Source: Bdellovibrionia bacterium (lineage in GTDB: Bacteria > Bdellovibrionota > Bdellovibrionia > Bdellovibrionales > JAUICD01). Taken from it: a stretch of 40,124 bases of DNA. Position 1 is the first letter of the stretch. The number at the start of each line of letters is the position of its first letter. The notes under the pieces are model-generated. The model was given only the letters and a program-made list of their open reading frames with translations, had not been told where the DNA came from and did no database searches. Of the stretch, positions 8,422-17,479 are shown in pieces. A program made the translations under genes and the position numbers. Location of the stretch: contig JAUICD010000031.1 of NCBI GenBank assembly GCA_030427965.1, forward strand, positions 1 through 40,124, in the 5' to 3' direction.

Positions 8422-8979
8422 CTATTTGATCAAGTCTTCAAAATACTTAAAAACAAGTTCCGTAGCCCAATTCTCAGATGAAGCCACTTTTTTTACAAGT
8501 TTGTGTTCTTTGTCCAGAATATAGCTCTCCGGAAGTTTTACCGTACTCCAAGACTTTGCAAACTCTTGATCTGGATTCCAAAGAACAATCAGATCTTTGT
8601 TTCGAACCTGAAAAGCATTTATAAAATTCTCAACGTCTTTCTTATCTTCATCCATTGCAATGGCGATCATCTTCACCTGGCCATCAAAATGCTCCAAAAG
8701 CTTTATCATAGACGGAAACTCTTCAATACAGGGTTCACACCAAGTTGCCCAAAAGTTAACAACGGTGACATACCCTTTGTAGTCACTCAAACTTACAGGG
8801 TTTCCAGCAAGGTTTTTCAACTCAAAATCAATTGCACCCTGGGTTTCCATTTGATTTATAATTTCTTTGGAATGATTTTCCTCAACTGCATGAAACTGCT
8901 GGCGAAGATAATATCCCCCACAAATAAAAACAAGGGATAACAAAACTGCAACCAATAGGCCTTTTAATCCAGGTGACAT
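8422..8979 (-). CDS. TlpA-like membrane-anchored thioredoxin-fold protein
   Basis: A 185-residue protein with one N-terminal hydrophobic segment (about residues 6-23), which should anchor it with the rest in the periplasm. The AhpC/TSA-Redoxin/TlpA domain follows: AIDFELKNLAGNPVSLSDYK, VTVVNFWATWCEPCIEEFPS with the redox pair C81-x-x-C84, and KLPESYILDKEHKLVKK holding the cis-Pro region. Family members are thiol-disulfide reductases used in cytochrome c maturation or in keeping periplasmic cysteines reduced. It is the first gene after rplQ on the same strand, 129 bp downstream, so it may be read from the alpha operon or from its own promoter. No clear ribosome binding site precedes ATG 8979. 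The partner protein is unknown. Confidence 0.88.
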   Translation of the reverse strand: MSPGLKGLLVAVLLSLVFICGGYYLRQQFHAVEENHSKEIINQMETQGAIDFELKNLAGNPVSLSDYKGYVTVVNFWATWCEPCIEEFPSMIKLLEHFDGQVKMIAIAMDEDKKDVENFINAFQVRNKDLIVLWNPDQEFAKSWSTVKLPESYILDKEHKLVKKVASSENWATELVFKYFEDLIK

Positions 8980-9108
8980 AAAGAGTTCTTGTTGGCAGCC
9001 AAGAGGGCTGAAGTGCAGTTAAAACTACATCGAAATTTACGAAAGCTAGAAGGTCTTAGTTTTAACATGAGATACGCCTTGTAATAGCAGTCAAAACGCC
9101 AAGAGCCC

Positions 9109-9615
9109 TTATGATTTAGTTGTCTTTTTCTTAGCTTTCTTTTTGGCTGTAGTTTTTTTCTTTGCAACTTTTTTCTTCACACCATCTTCAGAAATTGAAT
9201 CAATACCTTTTTTTGAAGCGGCTTTGGCTGTCTTACCTGCAGTAGCTGGAGCCGCATTCTCGTAGTCCACCCACTCAATAAATGCCATTGGAGCGTTATC
9301 TCCAGGTCGTGGGCCGAGCTTGATAATTCGGGTGTATCCACCATTTCGATCTTTAAATCTTGGAGCAAGATCCTCAAATACCTTTTGAACAACTGCTTTA
9401 TTTGGAAGACGTGAAAGCAAAACTCGACGTGCATTCAAATTTTCACGCTTTCCTAGAGTCACAGCTCTTTCAGCAAACTTTCTCAATTCCTTAGCTTTTG
9501 GAAGAGTCGTTCGAATTCGTCCATGCTCAACCAGTGATCCCACCATATTGCGCCACATAGCTTTTTTATGGTCGTGATCTCTTCCAAAATTTTTTCTTTG
9601 AGCTCTATGTCTCAT
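9109..9615 (-). CDS. rplQ: Large ribosomal subunit protein bL17 with long Lys-rich tail
   Basis: The core MRHRAQRKNFGRDHDHKKAM, GRIRTTLPKAKELRKFAER and GGYTRIIKLGPRPGDNAPMA identify L17, which binds 23S rRNA near the peptide exit tunnel. The protein is 168 residues against about 127 in E. coli. The extra roughly 45 residues are Ala/Lys-rich and end in KKKVAKKKTTAKKKAKKKTT, like a histone H1 tail. It is the last gene of the alpha operon, 18 bp after rpoA. Confidence 0.98.
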   Translation of the reverse strand: MRHRAQRKNFGRDHDHKKAMWRNMVGSLVEHGRIRTTLPKAKELRKFAERAVTLGKRENLNARRVLLSRLPNKAVVQKVFEDLAPRFKDRNGGYTRIIKLGPRPGDNAPMAFIEWVDYENAAPATAGKTAKAASKKGIDSISEDGVKKKVAKKKTTAKKKAKKKTTKS

Positions 9616-9633
9616 GTTCTAATTCCTTATAAC

Positions 9634-10662
9634 TTAGTTGTCTCTTCTTGGGCCCACGTTTGGATCCCAACCAGGAGGTGGCCACCCATCAATCTTCGTA
9701 CCCAGGCCAAGCCCCATTTCAGATAAAATCTCTTTAATTTCATTTAATGATTTGCGACCAAAGTTTTTGGTCTTCAACATTTCAGCCTCTGTCTTAGTCA
9801 CAAGCTCACCAATATAACGAATGTTTGCATTTTTAAGACAGTTTGCACTTCGAACAGAAAGCTCCAAATCATCCACGCTTCTAAAGAGATTGTCGTTCAA
9901 CTGTGGAGTGGATGTTTCTTTGGCCTCTTCTGTTGGTTCATTTACTTCATCAAAATTAATAAATACCTGAAGTTGTTCTTTGATAATTTTTGACCCTAAA
10001 GCCACAGATTCTTCTGGTTTCAACGAACCATCTGTCCATACTTCAAGAGTCAATGCATCGTAATCCGTTCTTTGTCCAACACGAGCATTGTTCACTTGAT
10101 AGTTCACACGACGAACAGGGCTGTAAAGACTGTCCACAGCAATATATCCAACCTGCAAATCTTCCTTTTGATCATCAGCTGTGACGTATCCTCGACCAAA
10201 ACGAACCAAAATTTCAGCTTCGATTTTACCGTTGTCACCCAAAGTACAGATATGTTGATTTGGATTAATGACTTCAACTTTATCTGTAAGTTGAATATCA
10301 GCAGCCGTAACAACACCAGGACCAGTCTTTGAAATTCTTAAGACCTGTGGCTCTGATGAAAACTGTCGCAATCGAACTTCTTTTAAATTCAATATGATAT
10401 CTGTCACATCTTCCATAACATCTGGAATAGTCGTGAACTCATGAAGAACGCCATCAAACTTTACAGCTGATACAGCAGACCCCATCATCGAGCTCAAAAG
10501 AACACGACGAAGTGAGTTTCCTAAAGTTACACCATATCCACGCTCTAGCGGACGAATGACAAACTTTCCATACTCCTCATTAAGAGAGTCCCTTTCCACC
10601 TCAAAAGAACGAGGTTTGATAAGATCTCTCCAATATTTGACATAATGCTCTTGAATGTCCAT
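9634..10662 (-). CDS. rpoA: DNA-directed RNA polymerase alpha subunit
   Basis: A 342-residue protein that assembles RNA polymerase (N-terminal domain) and contacts UP elements and activators (C-terminal domain). [20 protein letters not shown] and [20 protein letters not shown] mark the dimerisation domain. [20 protein letters not shown] and [19 protein letters not shown] mark the helix-hairpin-helix C-terminal domain, with the conserved Arg and Asn of the DNA-binding 265 determinant region. It sits between rpsD and rplQ as in most bacteria. The overall sequence reads very close to the Bdellovibrio protein as I remember it, which is the main taxonomic hint. Confidence 0.99.
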   Translation of the reverse strand: MDIQEHYVKYWRDLIKPRSFEVERDSLNEEYGKFVIRPLERGYGVTLGNSLRRVLLSSMMGSAVSAVKFDGVLHEFTTIPDVMEDVTDIILNLKEVRLRQFSSEPQVLRISKTGPGVVTAADIQLTDKVEVINPNQHICTLGDNGKIEAEILVRFGRGYVTADDQKEDLQVGYIAVDSLYSPVRRVNYQVNNARVGQRTDYDALTLEVWTDGSLKPEESVALGSKIIKEQLQVFINFDEVNEPTEEAKETSTPQLNDNLFRSVDDLELSVRSANCLKNANIRYIGELVTKTEAEMLKTKNFGRKSLNEIKEILSEMGLGLGTKIDGWPPPGWDPNVGPRRDN

Positions 10663-10679
10663 CAGTGCTCCTAAATCGA

Positions 10680-11306
10680 TTATCTTGAGTAGAATTCCAC
10701 AATCATATTTTCTTCAATTGGTAGGGTGACATGCTCACGCGCAGGAAGTTCTTTAACATCTCCTTTGTACGCTGAATGCTCCGCTGCCAACCAAGCCGGT
10801 ACTTCACGTCGAGACGACCCTTCGATCGCTGCCATAACTTTGGCCTTTTCACGACTGTCTTCAGCTACCTCAATTATATCTCCTGGCTTTAAAACGATAC
10901 TTGGAATATTCGCTCTTTTACCATTCAACATAAAGTGGTTGTGCCGAATCAATTGCTTAGCTTCGCGTCGACTAGCTGCAAAACCAAGTGTGTAAACAAT
11001 ATTATCAAATCTCAATTCAAGTTGCCGAAGAAGGTTCAAACCAGTGTCACCCTTTTGGGCCGCCGCTCGTGCATAATATTTTCTAAACTGACCTTCCATA
11101 ACACCATAATAGCGTCTTGCTTTTTGTTTTTCTCTCAACTGAAGTGCAAACTCGCTAAACTTCATTCTTCTCTGGCCATGCTGGCCTGGTGGATAGGGAC
11201 GTCTTTCATATGAACATTTGTCCGTGTAACAACGATCACCTTTTAAGAACAATTTCTGTCCTTCCCGGCGGCACATTTTACAAGAGCTAGAAATTATACA
11301 ACTCAC
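10680..11306 (-). CDS. rpsD: Small ribosomal subunit protein uS4, zinc (C+) type
   Basis: A 208-residue primary 16S rRNA-binding protein that nucleates 30S assembly. GTG 11306 is preceded by AGGAG. The N-terminus has CKMCRREG and [11 protein letters not shown], the four-Cys zinc site of C+ S4. [20 protein letters not shown] and [20 protein letters not shown], with the S4 RNA-binding fold ([15 protein letters not shown]), follow. The usual MARYxGPxC opening is replaced by MSCIISSSC. In enterobacteria S4 represses this operon; whether that holds here cannot be seen. Confidence 0.98.
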   Translation of the reverse strand: MSCIISSSCKMCRREGQKLFLKGDRCYTDKCSYERRPYPPGQHGQRRMKFSEFALQLREKQKARRYYGVMEGQFRKYYARAAAQKGDTGLNLLRQLELRFDNIVYTLGFAASRREAKQLIRHNHFMLNGKRANIPSIVLKPGDIIEVAEDSREKAKVMAAIEGSSRREVPAWLAAEHSAYKGDVKELPAREHVTLPIEENMIVEFYSR

Positions 11307-11319
11307 TTAATCAATCTCC

Positions 11320-11706
11320 TTATACACGACGACGTTTTGGAGGCCGACACCCATTGTGTGGGATCGGTGTTGTGTCTTTAATAGTCGAAACTTTAATGCC
11401 CGCATTGGCAATTGCGCGAACCGATGGTTCACGACCAGCACCTGGGCCCTTAACAAAAACATCAACGGCTCTTACGCCGTTTTCTAAGGCCACTTTAACA
11501 GCGTCTTCAGCTGCCATTTGTGCAGCAAATGGAGTTCCTTTTCTACTACCCTTAAATCCAAGCTTACCAGCACTTGACCAACATACAGTTCCACCAGCAG
11601 GGTCCGTAATTGTAACAATCGTATTTGCAAACCCAGCTTGTATATAAGCCCGTCCAGTAGGGACGTTCTTTTTGGCTTTCTTTTTGGTTCCACCTTTTGC
11701 GGCCAT
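11320..11706 (-). CDS. rpsK: Small ribosomal subunit protein uS11
   Basis: A 128-residue protein of the 30S platform lining the mRNA exit channel. [57 protein letters not shown] and the terminal [16 protein letters not shown] are diagnostic. The N-terminus is a short Lys-rich stretch. It lies between rpsM and rpsD with 13-14 bp gaps, so it belongs to the alpha operon. Confidence 0.99.
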   Translation of the reverse strand: MAAKGGTKKKAKKNVPTGRAYIQAGFANTIVTITDPAGGTVCWSSAGKLGFKGSRKGTPFAAQMAAEDAVKVALENGVRAVDVFVKGPGAGREPSVRAIANAGIKVSTIKDTTPIPHNGCRPPKRRRV

Positions 11707-11720
11707 ACTTCAGTTACTCC

Positions 11721-12095
11721 TTAAATTGCTTTCTTCTTATTGGCGACAGTCTTTTTAGGGCCTTTTCTTGTTCGGCAATTGGTCCGTGTCCTCTGTCCGC
11801 GAACTGGAAGCCCCTTCTTATGTCGAACGCCTCGGTAAGCATTCAAATCCTGTAATCTTTTGATGGACATGGAGACCTCACGTCTCAAGTCTCCCTCAAC
11901 TTTGTATTTGTTCTCAAAAAGATCTCGAATTCCAGCAATATCCTGATCTGTGAGTTGGTCTGTTCTCAGTGCCTCATCAAAGTTCAATTCCTTGCAGATA
12001 TCCCGCGCAGTCTTGTTGCCAACACCGTATATGTACGTAAGAGCCACAACGACTCGCTTGTTTCTTGGTAAATCTACACCTGCTAATCGAGCCAT
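11721..12095 (-). CDS. rpsM: Small ribosomal subunit protein uS13
   Basis: A 124-residue 30S head protein that contacts the large subunit (bridge B1) and the P-site t[37 protein letters not shown] (helix-two-turn-helix) and [20 protein letters not shown] with the basic C-terminal tail are diagnostic. The start is 3 bp after the rpmJ stop. Confidence 0.99.
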   Translation of the reverse strand: MARLAGVDLPRNKRVVVALTYIYGVGNKTARDICKELNFDEALRTDQLTDQDIAGIRDLFENKYKVEGDLRREVSMSIKRLQDLNAYRGVRHKKGLPVRGQRTRTNCRTRKGPKKTVANKKKAI

Positions 12096-12098
12096 TTC

Positions 12099-12212
12099 CT
12101 ATCCCTGTCTCTGTTTGTGCTTAGGGTTCTCACAAATCACGCGAACCACACCGCGACGCTTTATGATCTTGCATTTATTACATATTTTCTTTACTGACGG
12201 ACGAACTTTCAT
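12099..12212 (-). CDS. rpmJ: Large ribosomal subunit protein bL36, zinc type
   Basis: A short gene of 37 codons: [20 protein letters not shown] followed by [18 protein letters not shown]11, C14, C27 and H32 form the zinc ribbon of the C+ form of L36. GAGGAAG just upstream of ATG 12212 is a good ribosome binding site, and the stop is 3 bp before rpsM. It heads the alpha operon here; infA, which usually precedes it, is absent. Confidence 0.98.
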   Translation of the reverse strand: MKVRPSVKKICNKCKIIKRRGVVRVICENPKHKQRQG

Positions 12213-12315
12213 AGCTTCCTCAATCCCTCAATTTGCGTTTCATGTCATTTCGTTTCAGGGTGACCGCAGAAACTAACATCAAGCGGCTTCCAATGACAAG
12301 TTTTTCTTACAAATC
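12213..12315 (-). promoter_or_regulatory. adk-rpmJ intergenic gap, possible alpha-operon promoter
   Basis: This 103-bp gap is the widest in the spc-alpha part of the cluster and lies where map and infA are usually found. No open frame resembling IF-1 is present. On the minus strand TTGTCA is followed after 17 bp by TTAGTT, a half-credible sigma70 site for rpmJ-rpsM-rpsK-rpsD-rpoA-rplQ. The -10 box is poor. Confidence 0.25.
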
Positions 12316-12960
12316 TTAACTATTTAACAATGCTTCAATCCGCCCATAAACTTCACCAGCCGAACCTAAGCCATCTACATTTTCAACAAGCCCTTTCTTC
12401 TCATAATAGCTCTTCAAGGGCGCCGTATTTTCTTCATACACATCTAATCTTGTACCCACGACATCCACTGAATCATCAGAGCGTTGATACAATTCTCCTT
12501 CACACTCATCACAAACCCCATCTTTTTGAGGTGGCTTGGACTCTATATGAAAAACTGCTCCACAAGACTTACACACTCTTCTGCCAGTAAGCCTTCCAAC
12601 CAAAATATCCTTGGGAACCTCCAAAAAAATCACCCGACCTAATTCAAACGACTTCTTCTCTAGAAGTTCATCAAGCCCCTCTGCTTGAGGAGTTGTTCGG
12701 GGAAATCCATCTAAAATAAACCCCTTGGAAACATCTGCTTTCTCAAACACATCTTCTACCATGTTCAGAGTCACAGAATCTGGAACATATTTTCCAGCAT
12801 CCATATACCCTTTGGCTTCCATACCAAGAGGTGTCTCATTCTTAATATTCTCTCGAAACAAATCTCCAGTGGAAATGTGTTTCATACCTCGTTTTTCAAC
12901 AAGAAGAGAGGATTGAGTACCTTTTCCGGCACCTGGTGGTCCGAAAAATAGAATATTCAA
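12316..12960 (-). CDS. adk: Adenylate kinase with zinc-binding LID
   Basis: A 214-residue enzyme catalysing ATP + AMP = 2 ADP. FFGPPGAGKGTQ is the P-loop, HISTGDLFRENI the AMP-binding region, and GFILDGFPRTTPQAEGLDEL and GRLTGRRVCKSCGAVFHIES the Walker B and LID regions. The LID carries four cysteines (CKSC and CDEC), so it is the long, zinc-binding type found in Gram-positives and some other bacteria. TTG 12960 is the start: it overlaps the secY stop (TTGA) and has GGAGGG 6 bp upstream. Confidence 0.98.
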   Translation of the reverse strand: MNILFFGPPGAGKGTQSSLLVEKRGMKHISTGDLFRENIKNETPLGMEAKGYMDAGKYVPDSVTLNMVEDVFEKADVSKGFILDGFPRTTPQAEGLDELLEKKSFELGRVIFLEVPKDILVGRLTGRRVCKSCGAVFHIESKPPQKDGVCDECEGELYQRSDDSVDVVGTRLDVYEENTAPLKSYYEKKGLVENVDGLGSAGEVYGRIEALLNS

Positions 12961-14273
12961 TACTGCACCCTCCGACTCTTCATTTTAGCACCACCCCTCA
13001 TAAAGCTTTCATACTTTGCTGAAAGTAAATGAGACTGAACCTGTTGTGTAAAATCAAGAGCAACACCAACTAAAATCAATAAACTTGTTCCACCAAAATA
13101 AAATGGAACTTTTGCCGTTTCAATTAGAATCCCAGGAAGCACACAGACTGCACTCAAATAGATTGCACCCAATACGTTTATTCGATTCAAAACTCTCTGG
13201 ATATAATCCGCCGTAGATTTCCCAGCTCGAATTCCTGGTACAAAACCACCATGTTTTTTCAAATTGTCTGCAACTTCATCTGGCTTAAAAACAATCTCTG
13301 CATAGAAAAATGCAAAGAAAATAATAAGTGTAACAAAAATAATATTATAAATCGCACCTGTTGGTTGAAACGAATCTCTAAGACTAGCTAAAGTTTCACT
13401 TTGGGTGAATTGAGCAAGAGTCGCTGGGAGCATAAGAAGTGAACTTGCAAAAATTGGAGGAATCACACCTGAGAAGTTGATTTTAAGTGGCAAATGGCTT
13501 GCCTGACCACCCATTCGGCTTGTCCTTTGAGAGTACTGAACTGGTATTCGTCTTTGAGCCACTTCCATAAAAATGATGTATCCAATCACAAAAACCATGA
13601 CTGCTAGCAAAATCAGAGCAAACAATACGGACATCTCTCCGTTTTTAACTAGCTGTATGGAGTTCATAAAACCACTTGGGATCCCAGCAGCAATACCAGC
13701 AAAGATAATCAAACTCGCACCATTTCCAATTCCGCGCTCAGTAATTTGCTCACCCAGCCACATAATAAAACACGTGCCAGCCGTAAGAGTAATAATAGTC
13801 ATCACTTCAAATGGGACTATCCCAACAAATGGGTTTGGTACCAATGGAGACCCAGCAGGGGATGTCGAACTTTTTAACCAAGTTGATATTCCGTAACCCT
13901 GAATGATTGCCAGAACCACCGTTCCATACCGTGTGTACTGGTTGATTTTTTTCTGTCCGTGTTGACCTTCTTTTTTCAGTTGCTCCAAATGTGGAACCGC
14001 TGCAGTCAATAATTGAAAAATAATAGAGCTCGAAATGTAAGGCATGATACCAAGAGCGAAAATACTAAATCTTTCTAGTGCCCCACCCGTGAAGGTATTA
14101 AACAGTCCAAAAATCCCACCACTCTGAGCTTCAAAAAATTGTTGGACAGCCGCATTATCCACTCCAGGAGTTGGCACCTGAACACCAGCTCGGTAGACAA
14201 TCAACACACCTAGTGTAAACAACAGTCGCTTTCTTAGATCTTCATTCTTTACAAAACCCTCTAGTGTTGACAC
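12957..14273 (-). CDS. secY: Protein translocase subunit SecY
   Basis: A 438-residue channel subunit of the Sec translocon with ten transmembrane segments. RRLLFTLGVLIVYRAGVQVP-like opening, the plug region, GQHGQKKINQYTRYGTVVLA, EQITERGIGNGASLIIFAGI and KHGGFVPGIRAGKSTADYI are conserved family stretches. The GTG start at 14273 overlaps the rplO stop and has GAGGA upstream. Cotranscribed with rplO and adk as in the spc operon. Its product is needed to insert the membrane proteins of the flanking loci. Confidence 0.99.
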   Translation of the reverse strand: MSTLEGFVKNEDLRKRLLFTLGVLIVYRAGVQVPTPGVDNAAVQQFFEAQSGGIFGLFNTFTGGALERFSIFALGIMPYISSSIIFQLLTAAVPHLEQLKKEGQHGQKKINQYTRYGTVVLAIIQGYGISTWLKSSTSPAGSPLVPNPFVGIVPFEVMTIITLTAGTCFIMWLGEQITERGIGNGASLIIFAGIAAGIPSGFMNSIQLVKNGEMSVLFALILLAVMVFVIGYIIFMEVAQRRIPVQYSQRTSRMGGQASHLPLKINFSGVIPPIFASSLLMLPATLAQFTQSETLASLRDSFQPTGAIYNIIFVTLIIFFAFFYAEIVFKPDEVADNLKKHGGFVPGIRAGKSTADYIQRVLNRINVLGAIYLSAVCVLPGILIETAKVPFYFGGTSLLILVGVALDFTQQVQSHLLSAKYESFMRGGAKMKSRRVQY

Positions 14274-14710
14274 TACTTAACTTCCTCAGCGCTTCCGCCA
14301 GCTTTTTCGATTGCAGCTTTTGCTGATTTTGTAAACTTTTGAACTTTTACATTTAAAGACTTCTTCAACTCACCTCGGCCCAAAATTTTAATCGGCCCAG
14401 GTCTTCTTACAAGTCTCGCTTTTCTGAGAACCTCAGGAGTGATGTCTCCGTCTAACTTTTCCAGTTGATCGACATTCACAACATTGTAGTAAGTCTTAAA
14501 GATGTTTGTGAATCCAAACTTCGGCAGTCGGCGTTGTAAAGGCATTTGACCACCCTCAAATCCAGCAGGCACTCCACCGCCAGAACGAGCTTTTTGGCCT
14601 TTGTTTCCACGTGCCGCCGTCGTTCCCCAACCAGACGAGTTACCTCGGCCAATTATTTTAGGACTAAATGTCGAACCCTTTTGGGGTTTCAATTCACTCA
14701 ATAGTGCCAT
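14273..14710 (-). CDS. rplO: Large ribosomal subunit protein uL15
   Basis: A 145-residue 23S rRNA-binding protein. MALLSELKPQKGSTFSPKI, GRGNSSGWGTTAARGNKGQK, GGGVPAGFEGGQMPLQRRLP and PKFGFTNIFK are family hallmarks. The frame is open further upstream (to 14737), but ATG 14710 is the homologous start, 8 bp after the rpmD stop. The stop overlaps the secY start. Confidence 0.98.
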   Translation of the reverse strand: MALLSELKPQKGSTFSPKIIGRGNSSGWGTTAARGNKGQKARSGGGVPAGFEGGQMPLQRRLPKFGFTNIFKTYYNVVNVDQLEKLDGDITPEVLRKARLVRRPGPIKILGRGELKKSLNVKVQKFTKSAKAAIEKAGGSAEEVK

Positions 14711-14717
14711 CTTATAC

Positions 14718-14900
14718 CTACTTTTCCACCACGACATCCAACATATGCTGGAGTTTAAATATCATTCCACGCACAGAAGGAGAGTCTGAATGAGTCTTCT
14801 CAGATCCAATCTTTCTTAGACCAAGACACCTCACAGTTTCTTTCTGATCTTTTGTGCATCCAATAGTACTTCTTTTTAGTTTCACTCGAAATTTCTTCAT
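14718..14900 (-). CDS. rpmD: Large ribosomal subunit protein uL30
   Basis: A 60-residue protein. [40 protein letters not shown] and [17 protein letters not shown] match bacterial L30. The ATG overlaps the rpsE stop by 4 bp (ATGA), so it is translationally coupled within the spc operon. Confidence 0.97.
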   Translation of the reverse strand: MKKFRVKLKRSTIGCTKDQKETVRCLGLRKIGSEKTHSDSPSVRGMIFKLQHMLDVVVEK

Positions 14901-15379
14901 TTCTGCACCTCAACTCCACGCTCATCTCGAATAAGATCGGCTGTTTTAAGCTGTGTCAGACCATTCAAAGTTGCTCGAACAGCAGCGTGTGGGTTTCGCG
15001 TACCAATACATTTGGTAAGAATATTTTTAACACCAACTGCTTCAAGAACTGCACGAACCGCTCCGCCTGCAATCACTCCTGTTCCAGCCTGAGCTGGCAA
15101 CATCACAACCTTAGCAGCACCAAATGTTCCCGTTACTGCATGTGGTATAGTACCTTCTTCAATCAGAACCTGACAAAAGCCTTTCTTTGCTGCTCGCCCA
15201 GCTTTACCAATCGCTGCTGGTACCTCACCCGCTTTTCCAAGTCCAAAACCAACTTCACCGTTTCCATCTCCAACAACTACAAGTGCTGAAAATGAAAACC
15301 GACGACCACCCTTCACAACCTTGGCGACTCGCTTGATACTGACTACGCGTTCTTCATGTTCTTGTACATTTTCTGCCAC
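14897..15379 (-). CDS. rpsE: Small ribosomal subunit protein uS5
   Basis: A 160-residue 30S body protein involved in decoding fidelity and mRNA unwinding. [40 protein letters not shown] and [20 protein letters not shown] identify it. The VVKGGRR loop, where spectinomycin resistance changes occur, has the usual sequence. It starts 10 bp after the rplR stop. Confidence 0.99.
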   Translation of the reverse strand: MAENVQEHEERVVSIKRVAKVVKGGRRFSFSALVVVGDGNGEVGFGLGKAGEVPAAIGKAGRAAKKGFCQVLIEEGTIPHAVTGTFGAAKVVMLPAQAGTGVIAGGAVRAVLEAVGVKNILTKCIGTRNPHAAVRATLNGLTQLKTADLIRDERGVEVQK

Positions 15380-15389
15380 TTTTATCTCC

Positions 15390-15761
15390 TTAGAATTTCA
15401 GTCCAGCTTCACGAGCGCTATTTGCAAGTGCTTCAATGCGACCATGGTAAACATAACCAGATCTATCAAAAACCACTGAACTAATATTCTTTTCTAACGC
15501 TTTCTTTGCCACGTCTTCGCCCACAGCTTTGGCGGCATCTCTATTGCTCTTATTTTTCAAACTCATTTTTAAAGTCGATGAAGACGCAATGACCTTTCCA
15601 CTATTGTCATCAATCAACTGTGCATAAATATTCTTACAAGAACGAAATACCGCAAGCCTTGGACGCTCAGATGTCCCTTCTACTTTTTTACGGATTCTTG
15701 CTCGACTTTTAAGTCTTGCAACTTTCTTTCTGCTCGTGCTTTTTCGATACGTTAATTTCAT
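15390..15761 (-). CDS. rplR: Large ribosomal subunit protein uL18
   Basis: A 123-residue 5S rRNA-binding protein of the central protuberance. [40 protein letters not shown] and [19 protein letters not shown] are diagnostic. Spc operon position between rplF and rpsE, 13 bp after rplF. Confidence 0.99.
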   Translation of the reverse strand: MKLTYRKSTSRKKVARLKSRARIRKKVEGTSERPRLAVFRSCKNIYAQLIDDNSGKVIASSSTLKMSLKNKSNRDAAKAVGEDVAKKALEKNISSVVFDRSGYVYHGRIEALANSAREAGLKF

Positions 15762-15774
15762 TTCAACACCTCAA

Positions 15775-16314
15775 TTACTTAGCACCAGCTTTACCCGCTT
15801 TACGACGGATATGCTCATCACTATACTTCACACCCTTACCAAGATACGGCTCAGGTGGTCTAAATCCTCTAATTTCAGCTGCAACCTGCCCAACCAATGC
15901 TCGGTCTGCCCCGGTCACAACAACTGTCGTTTGTTTCTCAACTTTTATTTCAATTCCATCTGGAATATCAAAATTGATTGGATGACTGTAGCCTAGATTC
16001 AATTCCAATACTTTTCCTTTAACAGCAGCTCGATATCCAATTCCGTTCATTTCAAGTGTTTTAGTCCAACCGGTGGCAACACCAGTCACAGCGTTCTGAA
16101 CCAACGCTCTATACAACCCATGCAATGACCTGGATGACTTTGAATCATCATTCCGCGTAAAGACAATCTTGCCATCTTCAATTTTAGCCGAAACCTCAGG
16201 TCTCATCTTGACGGTTTGAGTGGCCTTTGCGCCTTTTACCAACACTTCGGATCCGTTGATAGAAACCTGAACTGGGTTATCAAAGTACACTGGTGCTCTT
16301 CCTATTCTAGACAT
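15775..16314 (-). CDS. rplF: Large ribosomal subunit protein uL6
   Basis: A 179-residue protein near the factor-binding site. MSRIGRAPVYFDNPVQVSIN, GLYRALVQNAVTGVATGWTK, LELNLGYSHPINFDIPDGIE and PPEPYLGKGVKYSDEHIRRK identify L6. One of the two repeats carries the usual GYSHP motif. It starts 9 bp after rpsH. Confidence 0.99.
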   Translation of the reverse strand: MSRIGRAPVYFDNPVQVSINGSEVLVKGAKATQTVKMRPEVSAKIEDGKIVFTRNDDSKSSRSLHGLYRALVQNAVTGVATGWTKTLEMNGIGYRAAVKGKVLELNLGYSHPINFDIPDGIEIKVEKQTTVVVTGADRALVGQVAAEIRGFRPPEPYLGKGVKYSDEHIRRKAGKAGAK

Positions 16315-16323
16315 AATTACTTC

Positions 16324-16713
16324 CTACCAAACGTTAACTAAAATTTCGCCGCCCACATTCTGTTTGCGAGCATTGTTTCCTGACATCACACCTTTATTGG
16401 TGCTGAGAATCGACAAACCATATCCAGATCGCACTTTAGGAATTTTCTTTGATCCTCTGTATTGTCTCAAACTCGGTCGACTCACTCTTTCAATTTGATG
16501 GATCAACGGACGACCTTGTGGTGTATATTTCAAATACACACGCATCATTCCCTGTTTTCCATCAGCCACTGTTTTATAGTCTCTTATAAAACCTTCATCT
16601 TTTAACACATCCGCAATACCCTTACGGATATTAGAACTTGGCACATCCACCTTATCATGACGTGCCATCTGCGCGTTTCTCAATCGAGTTATAAAATCTC
16701 CAATAGTATCCAC
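16324..16713 (-). CDS. rpsH: Small ribosomal subunit protein uS8
   Basis: A 129-residue primary 16S rRNA-binding protein. [40 protein letters not shown] and [20 protein letters not shown] are hallmarks (STxxGxM/D motif near the end). In enterobacteria S8 represses the spc operon by binding near rplE; no equivalent site was identified here. Confidence 0.99.
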   Translation of the reverse strand: MDTIGDFITRLRNAQMARHDKVDVPSSNIRKGIADVLKDEGFIRDYKTVADGKQGMMRVYLKYTPQGRPLIHQIERVSRPSLRQYRGSKKIPKVRSGYGLSILSTNKGVMSGNNARKQNVGGEILVNVW

Positions 16714-16723
16714 TGATATCTCC

Positions 16724-16909
16724 TTACCAACTCGCCTTAACGACGCCAGGAATTAGTCCATTACTTGCAGCCTTGCGGAAGCAAAGTCGGCAAATGCCAA
16801 ATTTACGGATAAAACTTCGTGGGCGGCCACAAAACTCACAGCGATTGTACTCTCTCACTTTGAATTTTTGTTTGCGCTTTGCTTTTGCAATCATTGATTT
16901 TTTAGCCAC
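16724..16909 (-). CDS. rpsN: Small ribosomal subunit protein uS14, zinc type Z
   Basis: A 61-residue form of S14. [20 protein letters not shown] carries the CxxC...CxxC zinc site and the C-terminus [13 protein letters not shown] is the conserved end. This is the short zinc-dependent (rpsZ-like) type rather than the roughly 100-residue zinc-free S14 of E. coli. It lies between rplE and rpsH in the spc operon. Confidence 0.98.
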   Translation of the reverse strand: MAKKSMIAKAKRKQKFKVREYNRCEFCGRPRSFIRKFGICRLCFRKAASNGLIPGVVKASW

Positions 16910-16925
16910 TTAACTGTTCCTCCGG

Positions 16926-17468
16926 TTACTTTCTAAAAGGCAGTCCAAGACCTTCAAGCAATGCTCGGCCTTCTGCATCTGTTTTAGCACTCGTACAAAT
17001 TGTAATATTCATTCCACGTATTTGGTCCACTTTGTCATAATTGATCTCAGGAAATACAATTTGTTCTTTGATTCCCATATTGAAATTCCCACGACCGTCA
17101 AATCCCTTCGGAGAAATACCCCGAAAATCACGAACTCTAGGAAGAGCTACCGAGAACAATCGATCCAAAAACGACCACATCTTCTCTCGTCTCAAAGTCA
17201 CGCTTGCTCCAAGTGGCATACCTTCACGTAACTTAAAGTTTGCAATCGCTTTCTTTGCACGAGCCGTTTTAGCTTTTTGCCCTGAAATTTGCGTCAATTC
17301 ATCAACGATTGTGTTTACGACTTTGGAATTACGAACAGCTTCGTTTCCAGCACAAACATTCAAAGTTACTTTTTCCAACTTTGGAGTCTGCATAGTCGAC
17401 TTGTATCCAAACTGCTTATGGAGCGACGATTGGATTTCGCTTTTATATTTTTCCTGCAAACGGTTCAC
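16926..17468 (-). CDS. rplE: Large ribosomal subunit protein uL5
   Basis: A 180-residue 5S rRNA-binding protein that contacts P-site t[43 protein letters not shown] and [20 protein letters not shown] are diagnostic. It begins only 11 bp after the rplN stop; the gene for L24, which normally sits between them, is missing. Confidence 0.99.
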   Translation of the reverse strand: MNRLQEKYKSEIQSSLHKQFGYKSTMQTPKLEKVTLNVCAGNEAVRNSKVVNTIVDELTQISGQKAKTARAKKAIANFKLREGMPLGASVTLRREKMWSFLDRLFSVALPRVRDFRGISPKGFDGRGNFNMGIKEQIVFPEINYDKVDQIRGMNITICTSAKTDAEGRALLEGLGLPFRK

Positions 17469-17479
17469 TTCATCACCTC

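Noticed and set aside
8503..8940. 145-residue plus-strand open frame across the TlpA-like gene
   Set aside because: Antisense shadow of a gene with a clear WCEPC thioredoxin motif.
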